A stretch of 64,000 nucleotides of DNA, from assembly GCF_947507565.1 (NCBI RefSeq), contig NC_089188.1, positions 1,984,001-2,048,000 of the forward strand, read 5' to 3'. The translations under genes were made by a program, and so were the position numbers. Source of the stretch: Oscarella lobularis (taxonomy: Eukaryota; Porifera; Homoscleromorpha; Homosclerophorida; Oscarellidae). Position 1 is the stretch's first letter, and every line of letters begins with the position of its first letter. Below the pieces are notes generated by a model. The model was not told the origin of the DNA, made no database searches, and saw only the letters and a program-made list of their open reading frames with translations. Shown piece after piece: positions 35,601-45,526 of this stretch.

Positions 35601-38600
35601 GTCATGAATAGATTCGACGTGACGAATTTGTGCCTCTTTGCAATCAATTTATGACTGTTCTGGTTTACCAGTTTGAACGCACGATCAAAACATCTAACGA
35701 AAAGAAGAATTTTCAATAAATATCTCTATCTCGTTACGCAACCAACTTCATTCCGCTTTCAGTCAACAGAGCGGGATCTAGATTCATGACGTGATCTTCA
35801 AAGAACTGTTTGTAGCCTAGGGGTTCCAAATCGGGATCTTCTCCCATAACCTAAGAACGCCAAAGAATGGCAACCAAAGAAAAAGACCAAACGACAAGCA
35901 AACCTTTGAAAACCATTTGAAACAGGCCTCCCTATCAGAAGGAAAAACGGCTTTCTTAGCCAAACAAGTCCAAATCTAAAAAAGAGGCAATTTTCTTCTC
36001 TAAGGATACCGTACTATTTCTTATAATTATTACCTTGATTGCGTGGCTCAGAGAAAGGTACAGCCTCCCATCCTTGAGAACGAATCTAGAATTAAAGAAT
36101 TCACTGCAGGGAGTGAAGCAGCCTTTCTCTCTCTTTCACTTACTTGAGAAACGTCAGTCGGTCATTCACCTGTTGTTCGTGATTCGTTCTACCGTCAAGG
36201 ACGACGTCCTCGGGAGTTGCGCCAGGATTGACTGCAGCGCGAGAAAGAAATTGTCGTTTGCTCCAAATGTATCAAATATTTAATCTCACCTTCGCAGTGT
36301 TTTCTCACTTTGCTCATGTAGCATTCCAAATTGGTCGTCAGAAGTTCAATCAGACTTGATTGGGAGTCGACATTCTGAATCATGTCCTGCCTATAGTAGT
36401 AATTCGAATGGCCAGTGGACGAGCCGTGCGGTGCCTAATCCCCGTCATTTATCAATGTGCCCCCTCATAAAAAAACTCTTTTCCTGAGACCTCAATGTAC
36501 ATGGTGAAAATGTCTCGCATCATCTTGATCGCTGGAAGGACCCACGTGTCGCTCTTCAACTCGGCAAGGCATCGTTCAAGCCACAAACTCTTGTGCTGAT
36601 CTCGTTCCTGCGTGAAAAAGTACTGCTACATGCGTCATTACCATATAGACTATTTTGTATACTGCTGCACAGCTGTAGTCTAATATTTTGATGTGGGCAT
36701 TTAGAGCTTGATCCATTATTTCGGTAGGGCAGTCTTCTGAATGTGCTAGGTTCCATAGCAAGCCTAACACCTACACGAAATAAATAAATAAATAAATAAT
36801 GGTTATCTAACGCGCGCTAAGTGATACGCGATGCCGCACGCCCTTTCGCAGCGGTTGCGAAGTTTTAGTTTTAGGCGGACAGTAAGCAATAAAAAGAAAA
36901 GAAAGAAAAGAAGAAAAAAGAAAAAAACTGGGCTCAGGCGGGAATCGAACCCGCGGCCACTCGCACCCGAAGCGAGTATCATACCACTAGACCACTGAGC
37001 CACGCACGCACTATCCACGCGAAAAGGCGGCTTTTAATTCCAGCAGCCGGCCTACCTTCCCAGCCATTACGCCATCCTTGTCGTCTTCAGCCAATCGCCG
37101 AATCAATTCGATCAATTTCTCCCTCTGACGCTTTCCGGCTTGCACCCAACTCTCCTAAACGTCGACAATAAACCAAAACACGACGAAAAACAGATCGCAA
37201 AGTACCTGAAAGCAATGAAAAAGATGATCAAGCTGCTCAGCAGAAAAATTCCACGCCAACTTCGCCAAAAGATCGTGTATGTTCTTCACGATTGCATCAT
37301 GCTTTCCAGCCTAGAGCAGGCGTAGAACTGGCAAAGGATACGTCTCGTTTCGGTAGCAACCTGAGCGGCCCAAATGGCATCCAAATCCGCCTGATTCAAC
37401 GCCTTCTGTCGAATCATGAACTGCAAAATTTTCTCCAGTTTCTCGACGTATTGAGGCTGGTGAAGATTGTCGCGCAAGACGATAGTCAAAACTTCGTTTT
37501 TCTTGATCCACAACTGAAGGAGACGGAATCTTTGAAAGAAAGAAACAAAGACCTCTCTCTCTCCTATATCTTACCACTAGCGTTTCCGCGCCGACAGTTT
37601 CGTCCTCCTCGTATTGTCGTCCGTACGACGATGAACCGTACGACGCCAAAACCATTTTGTTCACTTCGTTGAGAGCGTTCATTTTTCCATTGAACGACGA
37701 TATTTGAAGGAGCCTTTGTATAGAATAAATGAGAGCGTATTTTTTTAAATTTAAGTATCCCCTCCCTTCTTACCTCAATATCATCCTCATTCTAAATTCC
37801 TCCACTTTTTGAATCATCTCCTTTCGATCCGGATCGCCCCGATAAACAACTTTCAAAGACTTTCATAATAAAAATATTTAAGTTAAAATGTAGTTTTTTA
37901 ATAGGGGGGTGAACTGACTCGAAATAGAGACGGAAAAGCGTCGTTCTTTGCCTCGTTTTTCGCCTCCTTTTTCAAATCGTCGTCGGTGAGACTCTCCAAC
38001 ACCTCCAGCATTCGATCGGCGCACGGAATCACGTATTTTTGAAGGCATTCCAAAGTCAAAACGTCAGCGCAGCCGCCAAAAGGTCTAGAGAAATAAATTA
38101 ATAATGAGAGTCTAAAATTCTTTTCCAATACCGAATCAGCGCAGCCATGATCTGCACGTTCAGGTTGCTGCCTTCGAGTACGCGCTTTCGCAAGACGTCA
38201 AATCCGTTGTAGGATCCAAAGGCGTTCACCAAATCAACAAGCCAACCCTGGGGAGAATGAAAAAATTTAATTTAGAGACACGTATTATGACCTCTTGCTT
38301 ACCTTGGGTTTAGGTTCTGTCGGTTTCGCATAGACTACGTCACTAAAAGCCTAAGGAAAAAGCGTTTTCTATTAGAACTTCTGGTGTTGATTAGTTTAGT
38401 ACGTAATCAGAATTTTCAGACGTTTTGGCGTTGTTCACTAAGTGGAAGCGAGACGAAGAACTTAAGACCATTGCAAGAAGATCGAGAAGATGCAAGACGT
38501 CGTCATTCAACTTGAGAACGCACAATTGAACAAGTCGAAGATTGTTCTCTTGAATGTATTGCTAAAAAAATCTTCATCATCGTATGTACGTGTTATAAAT

Positions 38601-39214
38601 TCTCAAAAAATCCCAAACCTGAATTTCGGCTTTCCACGAGCAGACAGCCTCGTCCGTCAAAATTTTAACAAACGACGAATAGAGACCGTCTCTAAAGAAT
38701 CTCTGACACGGCTCGCTTTGAGAATCCAAGCCTGAGAGTAAGTAAGTAAGGCAGGGTCTCCCTTAGAAAAATCTCCACTGAAAAACCCCCTTCCATCTAA
38801 CTAACCTCTCTTGCACAATTGTATCGCAGCCAGAAGCAAGACCTCCAAATCGCCACGAGGCGTCACCGGCACAATCCACTTCGTACGATTCAAACTATCG
38901 TCCAATTTCTGCAACACTTTCACCGGAAAATCCGCTTCGCCAACATTTTCCGTCGTCGACGGCGGTGGCGACGACGGCGGCCGTTCGTCGGCGGCGACCA
39001 CCGATTCGTACGGCGGCGGCTGATCCGGCGGAACGCTTCGTTCGATTTCGCCGCCGCCGCCGCCTCCGCCGCCGCCGCCACTCTCTTCGTCTTCCCGCAA
39101 CGGCGGCAGTCCGCCGCTCACGTTTAAACGACTGCCGTCGCCGCCGCCGGAGTCGCTTGCATTTTGTCCTCCTCCTTCTTGGCTATTGGGATCGCCGCCT
39201 CCCGACACTTTCAT
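26666..39214 (-). CDS. USP9X: USP9X / fat facets deubiquitinase
   Basis: Very large ubiquitin-specific protease that stabilises many substrates in signalling and endocytosis. The start at 39214 ([12 protein letters not shown]) opens a disordered Gly/Pro/Ser region, then [27 protein letters not shown]. Long helical-repeat exons follow ([33 protein letters not shown]) and a ubiquitin-like module ([19 protein letters not shown], about 33530). The USP catalytic core has the Cys box [11 protein letters not shown] (Cys codon 30940-30942) and the zinc-binding CxxC pairs CKGCPH and CEKCN. The His box [14 protein letters not shown] has its His codon at 29713-29715. The C-terminus has [20 protein letters not shown] and ends in a poly-Asp run, stop at 26666. 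All catalytic elements are intact. One intron (about 35575-34194) carries a TIR element, and another a tRNA gene. Start is the first ATG in the frame; all other lower-confidence borders are approximate. Confidence 0.93.
34279..35541. mobile_element. TIR-bounded insertion with internal minisatellite in a USP9X intron
   Basis: The insert starts CAGGGTTCTGCC (34279-34290) and ends with its exact reverse complement GGCAGAACCCTG (35530-35541). It is flanked on both sides by GATGCA (34273-34278 and 35542-35547), a perfect 6-bp direct repeat. Inside, 34320-34430 holds repeats of TGTCTTGGACCATTTT, and 34446-35460 is a 19/20-bp minisatellite. The right end has a GGGTCGG..CCGACCC palindrome. No transposase is visible, so it would be non-autonomous. 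Without it the host intron would be about 120 bp, normal for this genome. Confidence 0.8.
34446..35460. repeat. Minisatellite, about 51 copies of a 19/20-bp purine-rich unit
   Basis: The unit is GGCAAAAGGCATAGGGACAA, with variants AGGGAGAA, AGGAGAA and AGGGCATAGGG. One strand is almost pure purine with regular CAT interruptions. All three minus-strand frames are open across it because no unit contains a stop, which produces long Pro/Leu/Phe/Cys-rich translations that I reject as genes. Confidence 0.95.
36930..37001 (-). tRNA. tRNA-Pro (anticodon CGG)
   Basis: The reverse complement folds into a standard 72-nt cloverleaf: acceptor GGCTCAG/CTGAGCC with discriminator C, a D-arm with GTGGTCTAGTGGTATGAT, anticodon stem-loop ACTCGC-TTCGGGT-GCGAGT (anticodon CGG), and T-arm GCGGG-TTCGATT-CCCGC. 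There is no tRNA intron. It lies inside a USP9X intron in the same orientation. The A-box and B-box promoters are internal, so it should be transcribed by Pol III independently. The minus-strand downstream T-run (plus strand poly-A at 36915-36927) can serve as terminator. Confidence 0.96.
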
Positions 39215-39774
39215 TGGAGCGCGAGTGGGGAAAAAAGTGACGACGCCGTTCCGACTTCCTGCTGCAAAGGGGGAGTCAAAATGCGCTTCGATTGCGTTCG
39301 AAGCGTCGAACGGGGGCAATGCGGAGACGATGGAGGTTTTTAGGAGAGGTTTCGGCTGCGATGCGATGCGAGGAGCGTTGGGATAAGCGTTCGCGATGCG
39401 TTTTTTGACTGTTTCGACGCGTTTTGTGCGACGATGCGAGTTCGATGGTCTTGGTTTGCTAACCTGAGTAGATTTGTGCTAAGTGAATCGCTTTTGGGTC
39501 GTTCGAGAGCGGTCTGGCGTCGAAATGGCACGAAAGCAATATGGCTGCGAGGATTCGCGACTACGCAAGTTCAAATAGCGTACGTTAGCTTCTAGGATGT
39601 AAGCGCGGTCAACCAAGAGCCGCTGCAATTTGCAGACTCAATCGGCACAGTTGTGCCAAAAAATCTATTTTTCGGCTCTGGAACGGCCTAGAAAGCTGCC
39701 GCTATCCGCTGCCATCCGCTGACAGCAGACCCGTTTAGCGTGCTTTAGCCTGCTTTCACAACTCAACGCGTCAC

Positions 39775-40140
39775 ATGATGCCGTCGTTCTTGACGATTTT
39801 CGGTACTTCGACGTCTTCCAAAGCATTTTTCTATCGCTAAGACGGCTTTATTTAGCTATTGCATATATCTCCTGCGTTTGGACAGAGGTGAGGGTTCCCC
39901 TTCGTTTTCCTACGTAACAAATCTGTGTAGACCGTTGCTATCGACACCAATAAGAAAGCTTGGAATGTGGCAACAAGCTACGGAGAGGACCACTCGGCCA
40001 TATTCGGAATTATCCTGTTTCTCGTAGTGGTCCTAAGTCTCTCTGTATACGCCGTATCGGCCGTAATGTGGAACATGGATCCAGGAAAGGACAGCGTCGT
40101 TTATCGAATGACCGAACAGCCTAAAATGAAACTAGGATGA
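39775..40140 (+). CDS. Minimal ATP6AP2-like (renin receptor C-terminal) membrane protein
   Basis: Three small exons, 39775-39802, 39856-39887 and 39931-40140, give 89 aa. The protein has a signal peptide (MMPSFLTIFAIAYISCVW) and a short lumenal stretch of about 20 residues. One transmembrane helix follows (IFGIILFLVVVLSLSVYAVS), then the tail WNMDPGKDSVVYRMTEQPKM. That tail closely matches the ATP6AP2 cytoplasmic end (WNMDPG.DS..YRMT). Animal ATP6AP2 is about 350 aa with a large ectodomain, absent here. Upstream space to the divergent USP9X start is only 560 bp. In known V-ATPase structures only the cleaved C-terminal fragment of ATP6AP2 stays in the Vo ring; this gene would encode just that part. 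AATAAA lies about 60 bp after the stop. It could instead be a 5'-truncated gene, but the in-frame signal peptide argues for a functional unit. Confidence 0.75.
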
Positions 40141-40395
40141 AAGAGAGTGCGGGGGTTCCTGAGACTACGCGGCGTATATGTTTTGTAGTGGACTTTAGGC
40201 TAATAAAATTTATTCACTCACTCACGTGTTCATTTTGGCACTCGTCCATTGTGTCACTCCTCCGCTTTACGGTTGCGCTAGTTCTGGCTTGTTGCTAGTG
40301 CTACTCATGGAGTGGCAGATCATTGTCTGACAAAGTTGATCCATTCGAAGGGTTGCTTGTTTTTACAAGTGCCATTCCTGGCGTTTGACTTGGAG
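40141..40395 (+). other. Intergenic, ATP6AP2-like 3' UTR and TNF gene 5' flank
   Basis: Contains an AATAAA poly(A) signal at about 40202 followed by CTCACTCACTCACG. No coding feature is seen before the TNF gene start. Confidence 0.5.
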
Positions 40396-42255
40396 ATGAC
40401 GAGCAAAGAGACCACCCGGAAATTATCTGAGTCGTCGTCTGTGGCATCATTGAGGAGAATTGTTTATGTGTGTATTGTTATTGCCACGGTTTCGCTGACT
40501 GCCGTCTGCGTTCAGTCGTACTGGATAGCAAAGAAGTTGAATGCGTTGGAAGAGCGTGGGAGAGTCGTCGTAAATAAGGAAGATAGTAGCCTGGGCCTGA
40601 TTAGAAACGCTCAACATGTATTTAAGCACTACAGATACTCTCACGACGCGTAAATTCTCTGTTTGAGCTAGGACGTTCGGGATAAACGAGCGGAACCGTG
40701 CCCTTGCCCAAAAGGCTAGTATTAGCAGTACTAAACACAGTTCTTCAGAAGACTGTCTATTTTCTAGGCGAAAAGGGAGAAAAGGGAAAGCGAGGTAAGA
40801 GCCAATCCTTTGGTTATTATAGGCCTAGATGTAACGCGCAAGGGACTCGAGGAAAAGACGGTTTTCCAGGAGCAAATGGGATGAACGGGCACAACGGTCA
40901 TCCCGGAACCAAGGGCGAAAAGGGCATCTCGGGCTTAGGTTATAAGGACATCTCAGCCACCGACACTAAACACTGTATTTCATCCAGGACAAAAGGGTCA
41001 GAAAGGTGATAGAGGACCCAACGGGCCTCCAGGTTTATGTTCAGCGAGCTTATGCAACGAAAAGGGAGCTGAAGGTGCCTCTAAAAACCTCTATTTTTCG
41101 TCATCCTAAGTTTATTTGATCACAGAGCCTAAAGCTGAAAAAACGGAGCAATGCGAAGTCAACGAGTCTAAGAGATGGCTTATCTAAAAGACTAAAAACC
41201 GGGTGTGTTTAGGTGCAGTCTACAATTGCCTACGCGAAACTGTTCCTCGGTAGCAGCGGATCCAGAAAGATCAACTTAAATCGTTAAGTCGTTGCTCATA
41301 AAAGAGCCATATGACGTTGCCCTACTTTAGATAACGCTAACGTTGATTGGGAAAATCCTGATGCTAATCCCAACGCAAAAGTTATCGGTATCAACAAAAG
41401 GAACGAATATCTGCACATTACCGTCAGCGGAATTTATGCAATTCACGCTCAAATAGCATACGTTCCCATCGTCGGCGTTCAAATTGCTCTCAACATTCAA
41501 ATCGACAAAACACCCGTTTCGCGCCAATGTGGACCACCAACAAATGCATCCCTGTGTACAGAAGAGAAGGGGTGCTTGTATAAAAACTCTCTCTCCGTAT
41601 CGTACACTGGTTTTGTTGCAAAAGACTCCGTCGTAACGATCGTCATTGGCTACATTTGTCCCACGTGCACTTTCTACTCAACAAGAAATATTTTCGTTGA
41701 AGCGCACGTTCCGGCAACGCAACTAAATATCGTTCTTCTCAACGAAGTCTCAGTCGTTGATTGGAAATGGAAATCAACTACTAAACAGGCAGTAAAGTGC
41801 GTGACTCGTACGACAACTCGAGCATCAGCTCACATGTTAGGCAACGGGAAAAAAATACAAATCCACCCGAGAGGTAAAAACTAGCCACTATCTCTTCACT
41901 AACAACTCTTTGATTAGAATTGCTAACCCACTGGGCCAACGTTTCATTGGTTGGAGACATGCGTTATACCAATGGTTCTATCGTCGTTTTGCAGAGCGGT
42001 ATCTATTATACCTATCACCAAATGCACTACCACATGCCATACAGTCGGACTCCCATTGCCCACCACACTACAGTCAACGGCCAACGAAAACTGACGTCTG
42101 TTCATGAGCAGACGATTTTAAAGGGAACGTTTTCCCAATCGGGAACGCTTCAGCTTCAGGCCGAAGACAAAGTGCAAGTGGAAGTGACGGGGACAAATGT
42201 GCGTCTCATCATGGGAAAAACGACTAGTTTTTTCGGGATTTTTAGGTTAGATTAG
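40396..42255 (+). CDS. Type II membrane collagen-TNF ligand with two tandem TNF-like domains (EDA-like)
   Basis: Exon 1 (from 40396) encodes a short cytoplasmic tail, one transmembrane helix (IVYVCIVIATVSLTAVCV) and a stalk. Three later exons encode about 20 Gly-X-Y triplets (GEKGEKGKRG; GKDGFPGANGMNG; GQKGQKGDRGPNGPPG). Two jelly-roll modules follow. The first, at about 41215-41740, has TIAYAKLFLGSS, VSGIYAIHAQIAYVP and a CPTC pair. The second, at about 41780-42255, has ASAHMLG, WANVSLVGDMRYTNGSIVV, SGIYYTYHQMHYHM and ends FFGIFRLD, the classic TNF C-terminal strand. Collagen plus TNF on a type II anchor is the ectodysplasin layout; two TNF-like folds in one chain are unusual. It probably forms a trimeric ligand. 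Splice borders are approximate; a tandem duplicate or fused neighbour gene is the alternative. Confidence 0.75.
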
Positions 42256-42303
42256 GACAGGGAGACTACTAGTACGCTAGAATAGAAGCTGGGCTTTATA
42301 CTA

Positions 42304-42449
42304 CAGTAGTGCTAGGCGACATCAATCTGTACGTGTACTTACGTGACTTCAACTAAACGCACTTAAAAATCTAATTGGCAGTTGAAATTTGACGTCCACA
42401 GCGGATTCTCTGGCAAGTTGAACGATATTAGACAGTCGAACGGCCTGGA
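42304..42449 (+). repeat. Dispersed direct repeat, copy 1
   Basis: About 145 bp starting GTAGTGCTAGGCGAC and ending AGACAGTCGAACGGCCTG. It recurs at 47907-48035 in the same orientation with scattered substitutions and a short length difference. The shared core includes TTGGCAGTTGAAATTTGACG. Both copies have a short open stretch (LKFDVHS.FSGKL) after an AG, which may be the remnant of a duplicated exon. It does not match any gene family I know. Confidence 0.85.
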
Positions 42450-42495
42450 GATATTCATTATAGGTAGGGAAACATGCTTCCAGCGTTTATTCATT

Positions 42496-44265
42496 ATAGG
42501 TAGGGGCTCTAACTACTACAGAGGCTCCAACTACTACAGAGGCTCCAACTACTCCAGAAGTCAGTAGAGGCTCCAACTACTCCAGAAGTCAGTAGAGGCT
42601 CCAACAGTAGAGGCTTCAACTACTCCAGAAGTCAGTACAGAGGCTCCAACTACTCCACAAGTCACTACAGAGGCTCCAACTACTCCAGAAGTCAGTACAG
42701 AGGCCCCAACTACTCCAGAAGTCAGTACAGAAGCTCCAACTACTCCAGAAGTCAGTACAGAGGCTCCAACTACTCCAGAAGTCAGTACAGAGGCTCCAAC
42801 TACTCCAGAAGTCAGTAGAGGCTCCAACTACTCCAGAAGTCACTAGAGGCTCCAACTACTCCAGAAGTCACTAGAGGCTCCAACTACTCCAGAAGTCAGT
42901 ACAGAGGCTCCAACTACTCCAGAAGTCAGTACAGAAGCTCCAACTACTCCAGAAGTCAGTACAGAGGCTCCAACTACTCCAGAAGTCAGTACAGAGGCTC
43001 CTCCAACTACTCCAGAAGTCAGTACAGAGGCTCCAACCACTCCAGAAGTCAGTACAGAGGCTCCAACTACTACAAAGGCTCCAACTACTACAAAGGCTCC
43101 AACTACTACAGAGGCTCCAACTACTCCAGAAGTCAGTACAAAGGCTCCAACTACTCCAGAAGTCAGTACAGAGGCTCCAACTACTCCAGAAGTCAGTACA
43201 GAGGCTCCAACTACTCCAGAGGTCAGTACAGAGGCTCCAACTACTACAAAGGCTACAACTACTACAAAGGCTACAACTACTACAACGGCTACAACTACTA
43301 CAAAGGCTACAACTACTACAACGGCTACAACTACTACAAAGGCTACAACTACTACACAGGCTACAACTACTACAAAGGCTACAACTACTACAACGGCTAC
43401 AACTACTAGAAAGGCTACAACTACTACAACGGCTACAACTACTACAACGGCTACAACTACTACAAAGGCTGCAACTACTACAAAGGCTACAACTACTACA
43501 AAGGCTACAACTACTACAAAGGCTACAACTACTACAAAGGCTACAACTACTACAACGGCTACAACTACTACAAAGGCTACAACTACTACAAAGGCTACAA
43601 CTACTACAAAGGCTACAACTACTACAAAGGCTACAACTACTACAACGGCTACAACTACTACAACGGCTACAACTACTACAAAGGCTGCAACTACTACAAA
43701 GGCTACAACTACTACAAAGGCTACAACTACTACAAAGGCTACAACTACTACAAAGGCTACAACTACTACAAAGGCTACAACTACTACAAAGGCTACAACT
43801 ACTACAACGGCTACAACTACTACAAAGGCTACAACTACTACAAAGGCTACAACTACTACAACGGCTACAACTACTACAACGGCTACAACTACTACAAAGG
43901 CTACAACTACTACAACGGCTACAACTACTACAACGGCTACAACTACTACAAAGGCTCCAACTACTACAACGGCTACAACTACTACAATGGCTGCAACTAC
44001 TACAAAGGCTACAACTACTACAAAGGCTACAACTACTACAAAGGCTACAACTACTCCAGAAGTCAGTAGAGGCTCCAACTACTCCAGAAGTCAGTACAGA
44101 GGCTCCAACTACTCCAGAGGTCAGTACAGAGGCTCCAACTACTACAAAGGCTACAACTACTACAGAGGCTCCAACTACTCCAGAAGTCAGTACAGAGGCT
44201 CCAACTACTCCAGAAGTCAGTAGAGGCTCCAACTACTCCAGAAGTCAGTACAGAGGCTCCAACTA
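42496..44265. repeat. Compound tandem array of 30-bp and 18-bp units (Thr/Pro-rich in one frame)
   Basis: Left part (42496-43240) and right end (44051-44265): 28/30-bp units built around CAACTACTCCAGAAGTCAGT plus ACAGAGGCTC. Middle (43241-44050): about 45 copies of ACAACTACTACAAAGGCT with AACGGCT and CAGGCT variants. The plus strand of the 30-bp unit reads APTTPEVSTE and the 18-bp unit reads ATTTTK, as in mucin stalks. However, 28-bp variants (GTCAGTAGAGG instead of GTCAGTACAGAGG) shift the frame repeatedly, and I find no flanking exon or signal peptide. The array is therefore best called satellite, possibly a decayed mucin-like exon. Minus-strand Val/Ala and Ser/Cys readings are artefacts. 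Confidence 0.85.
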
Positions 44266-44297
44266 GTAGTTGGAGCCTCTGTACTGACTTCTGGAGT
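44235..44297. repeat. Near-perfect 31-bp-arm palindrome at the array end
   Basis: The last tandem unit (44235-44265) is followed, after a single G at 44266, by its exact 31-bp reverse complement (44267-44297). This would form a hairpin with almost no loop. It marks an inversion break at the end of the array. Confidence 0.95.
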
Positions 44298-44420
44298 CGA
44301 GTCCGTAATAGAATGTCCGGGCTGCCGGACATCTTTTCCCGGACCATATTAGTGTCCGGCCGGACCATATTTTCCGTGAAATCTGGTCCGGCCGGACACT
44401 ATTTTACCCGGACCATATTT
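44298..44420. repeat. GGCCGG-centred inverted repeats with CCCGGACCATATTTT direct repeats
   Basis: TAGTGTCCGGCCGGACCA (44350-44367) is the reverse complement of TGGTCCGGCCGGACACTA (44384-44401). Each arm itself contains the palindrome TCCGGCCGGA. The motif CCGGACCATATT recurs at about 44339, 44361 and 44408. It has no coding capacity. It resembles a small foldback element or structured regulatory or recombination site. Confidence 0.85.
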
Positions 44421-44767
44421 TACGCGACATGCCTAAGACGTATCGCTGCCGGCTGGCAACGTTTTTCCGCGTCTGTCGCGTAAAAGACTAGATTTTCTGC
44501 TGGATTGGCTAACCTGTATAAGGAATCGTCAATTTCTGTAGTCATTTCGTCGATTTTTCGTCGCTTCGCGGTGTGTTTCGGGCTCGTTCTCGTTTTTTCC
44601 GACTCCAGTTTGAAATCAAATGCCTAGCAGTGTGCTGGTGGGAGTGACCAAGGCCGAATCAAGCCCCCGGAGAAACTTTTTTTCCACGCAGCCATGCCTC
44701 TCGGGATCGCGCGTCACTACTACAACTACTACAACTACTACATCTACTACAACTAGAGTCAAGAATA

Positions 44768-45400
44768 GACATTCGGACGGCATCATGATGTCTTTCGGAC
44801 GCGCCGTCTGCAACATCCGAAGCTATTCCGACAACCAGTACAAGACAGAAAAGCCGCGTGTGCTTCATTTGTCTCAAACGTCTGTTGGATTTCCAGTTTC
44901 CCGTTACTGAAGCACGTGGTTTTTGTGGAAAACCAACTTTATCTGACTTCAGACACAAAGACTATTAAAGTATTGCTTAGGAAACAAGCTTTTGCTTTAG
45001 AAGTTACTAAAAGACTTTGTGTCCAAAACGTGTTACTTACATACGTTGATTAAAAATTCATTTTTTTATATTGGTAGCTTCAAATCAAAAACCGTTAATT
45101 GCAATAGACGCGTCATTAAAAGCGCTTTCGAATGATATATAACACCTCTATATGTTTCCTAACGAATATCCGAGAAAAGAGGCCCGTCCGTAACGCCTAC
45201 CGTTGTCCGGATGGTCATGCAACTCGAACAAATCAAATTATCGTGCCTGCAATCGAGCGCGCTAAAGCAAATCGATCCATGACACTCTATTTTATTATCC
45301 GTGATTACACGGTGGTCGAAGAGAGTACACCTACGGAGACTAGTTAGGCTGATGAATTGCTTCGGATGTTGCAGACCGAAAGACATGCCGTCCGAATGTC
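44768..45400. mobile_element. TIR-flanked 633-bp segment inserted in a (CTACAA)n tract
   Basis: The left end (44768-44823) starts GACATTCGGACGGCAT and ends CATCCGAAGC. The right end (45359-45400) is its inverted copy with small deletions (GCTTCGGATG...ATGCCGTCCGAATGTC). Immediately outside both ends lies the same CTACAACTAC microsatellite in the same orientation (44717-44756 and 45401-45446), as expected for insertion into a pre-existing array. An internal inverted pair GACACAAAGACT/AGACTTTGTGTC lies at about 44952 and 45014. No transposase is seen. The short frames inside are not convincing. Confidence 0.7.
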
Positions 45401-45526
45401 TCTACTACAACTACTACAACTACAACTACTGCAACTACTACAACTACTACTACAAGGAGAAAAAAGCACGGGAAAAAAGCACGGGACTCCTAGTCCTACA
45501 TCTAGACGTCGAAATTCCCGGACAAG

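Noticed and set aside
34301-35716. Three overlapping long minus-strand frames of Pro/Leu/Phe/Cys repeats (350-470 codons)
   Set aside because: They arise because the 19/20-bp minisatellite has no stop in those frames. They lie in a USP9X intron between two exons that join in frame.
36803-37018. Minus-strand frame starting [12 protein letters not shown]
   Set aside because: It is the translation of the tRNA-Pro gene and its poly-T flank. This is a well-known false protein pattern.
42843-44232. Minus-strand Val/Ala and Ser/Cys repeat frames of over 400 codons
   Set aside because: Same cause: an 18-bp unit without stops stays open in several frames. There is no flanking exon, signal peptide or family match.
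42496-44265. CRISPR-like array of direct repeats
   Set aside because: The units are contiguous without unique spacers, and the genome is eukaryotic.
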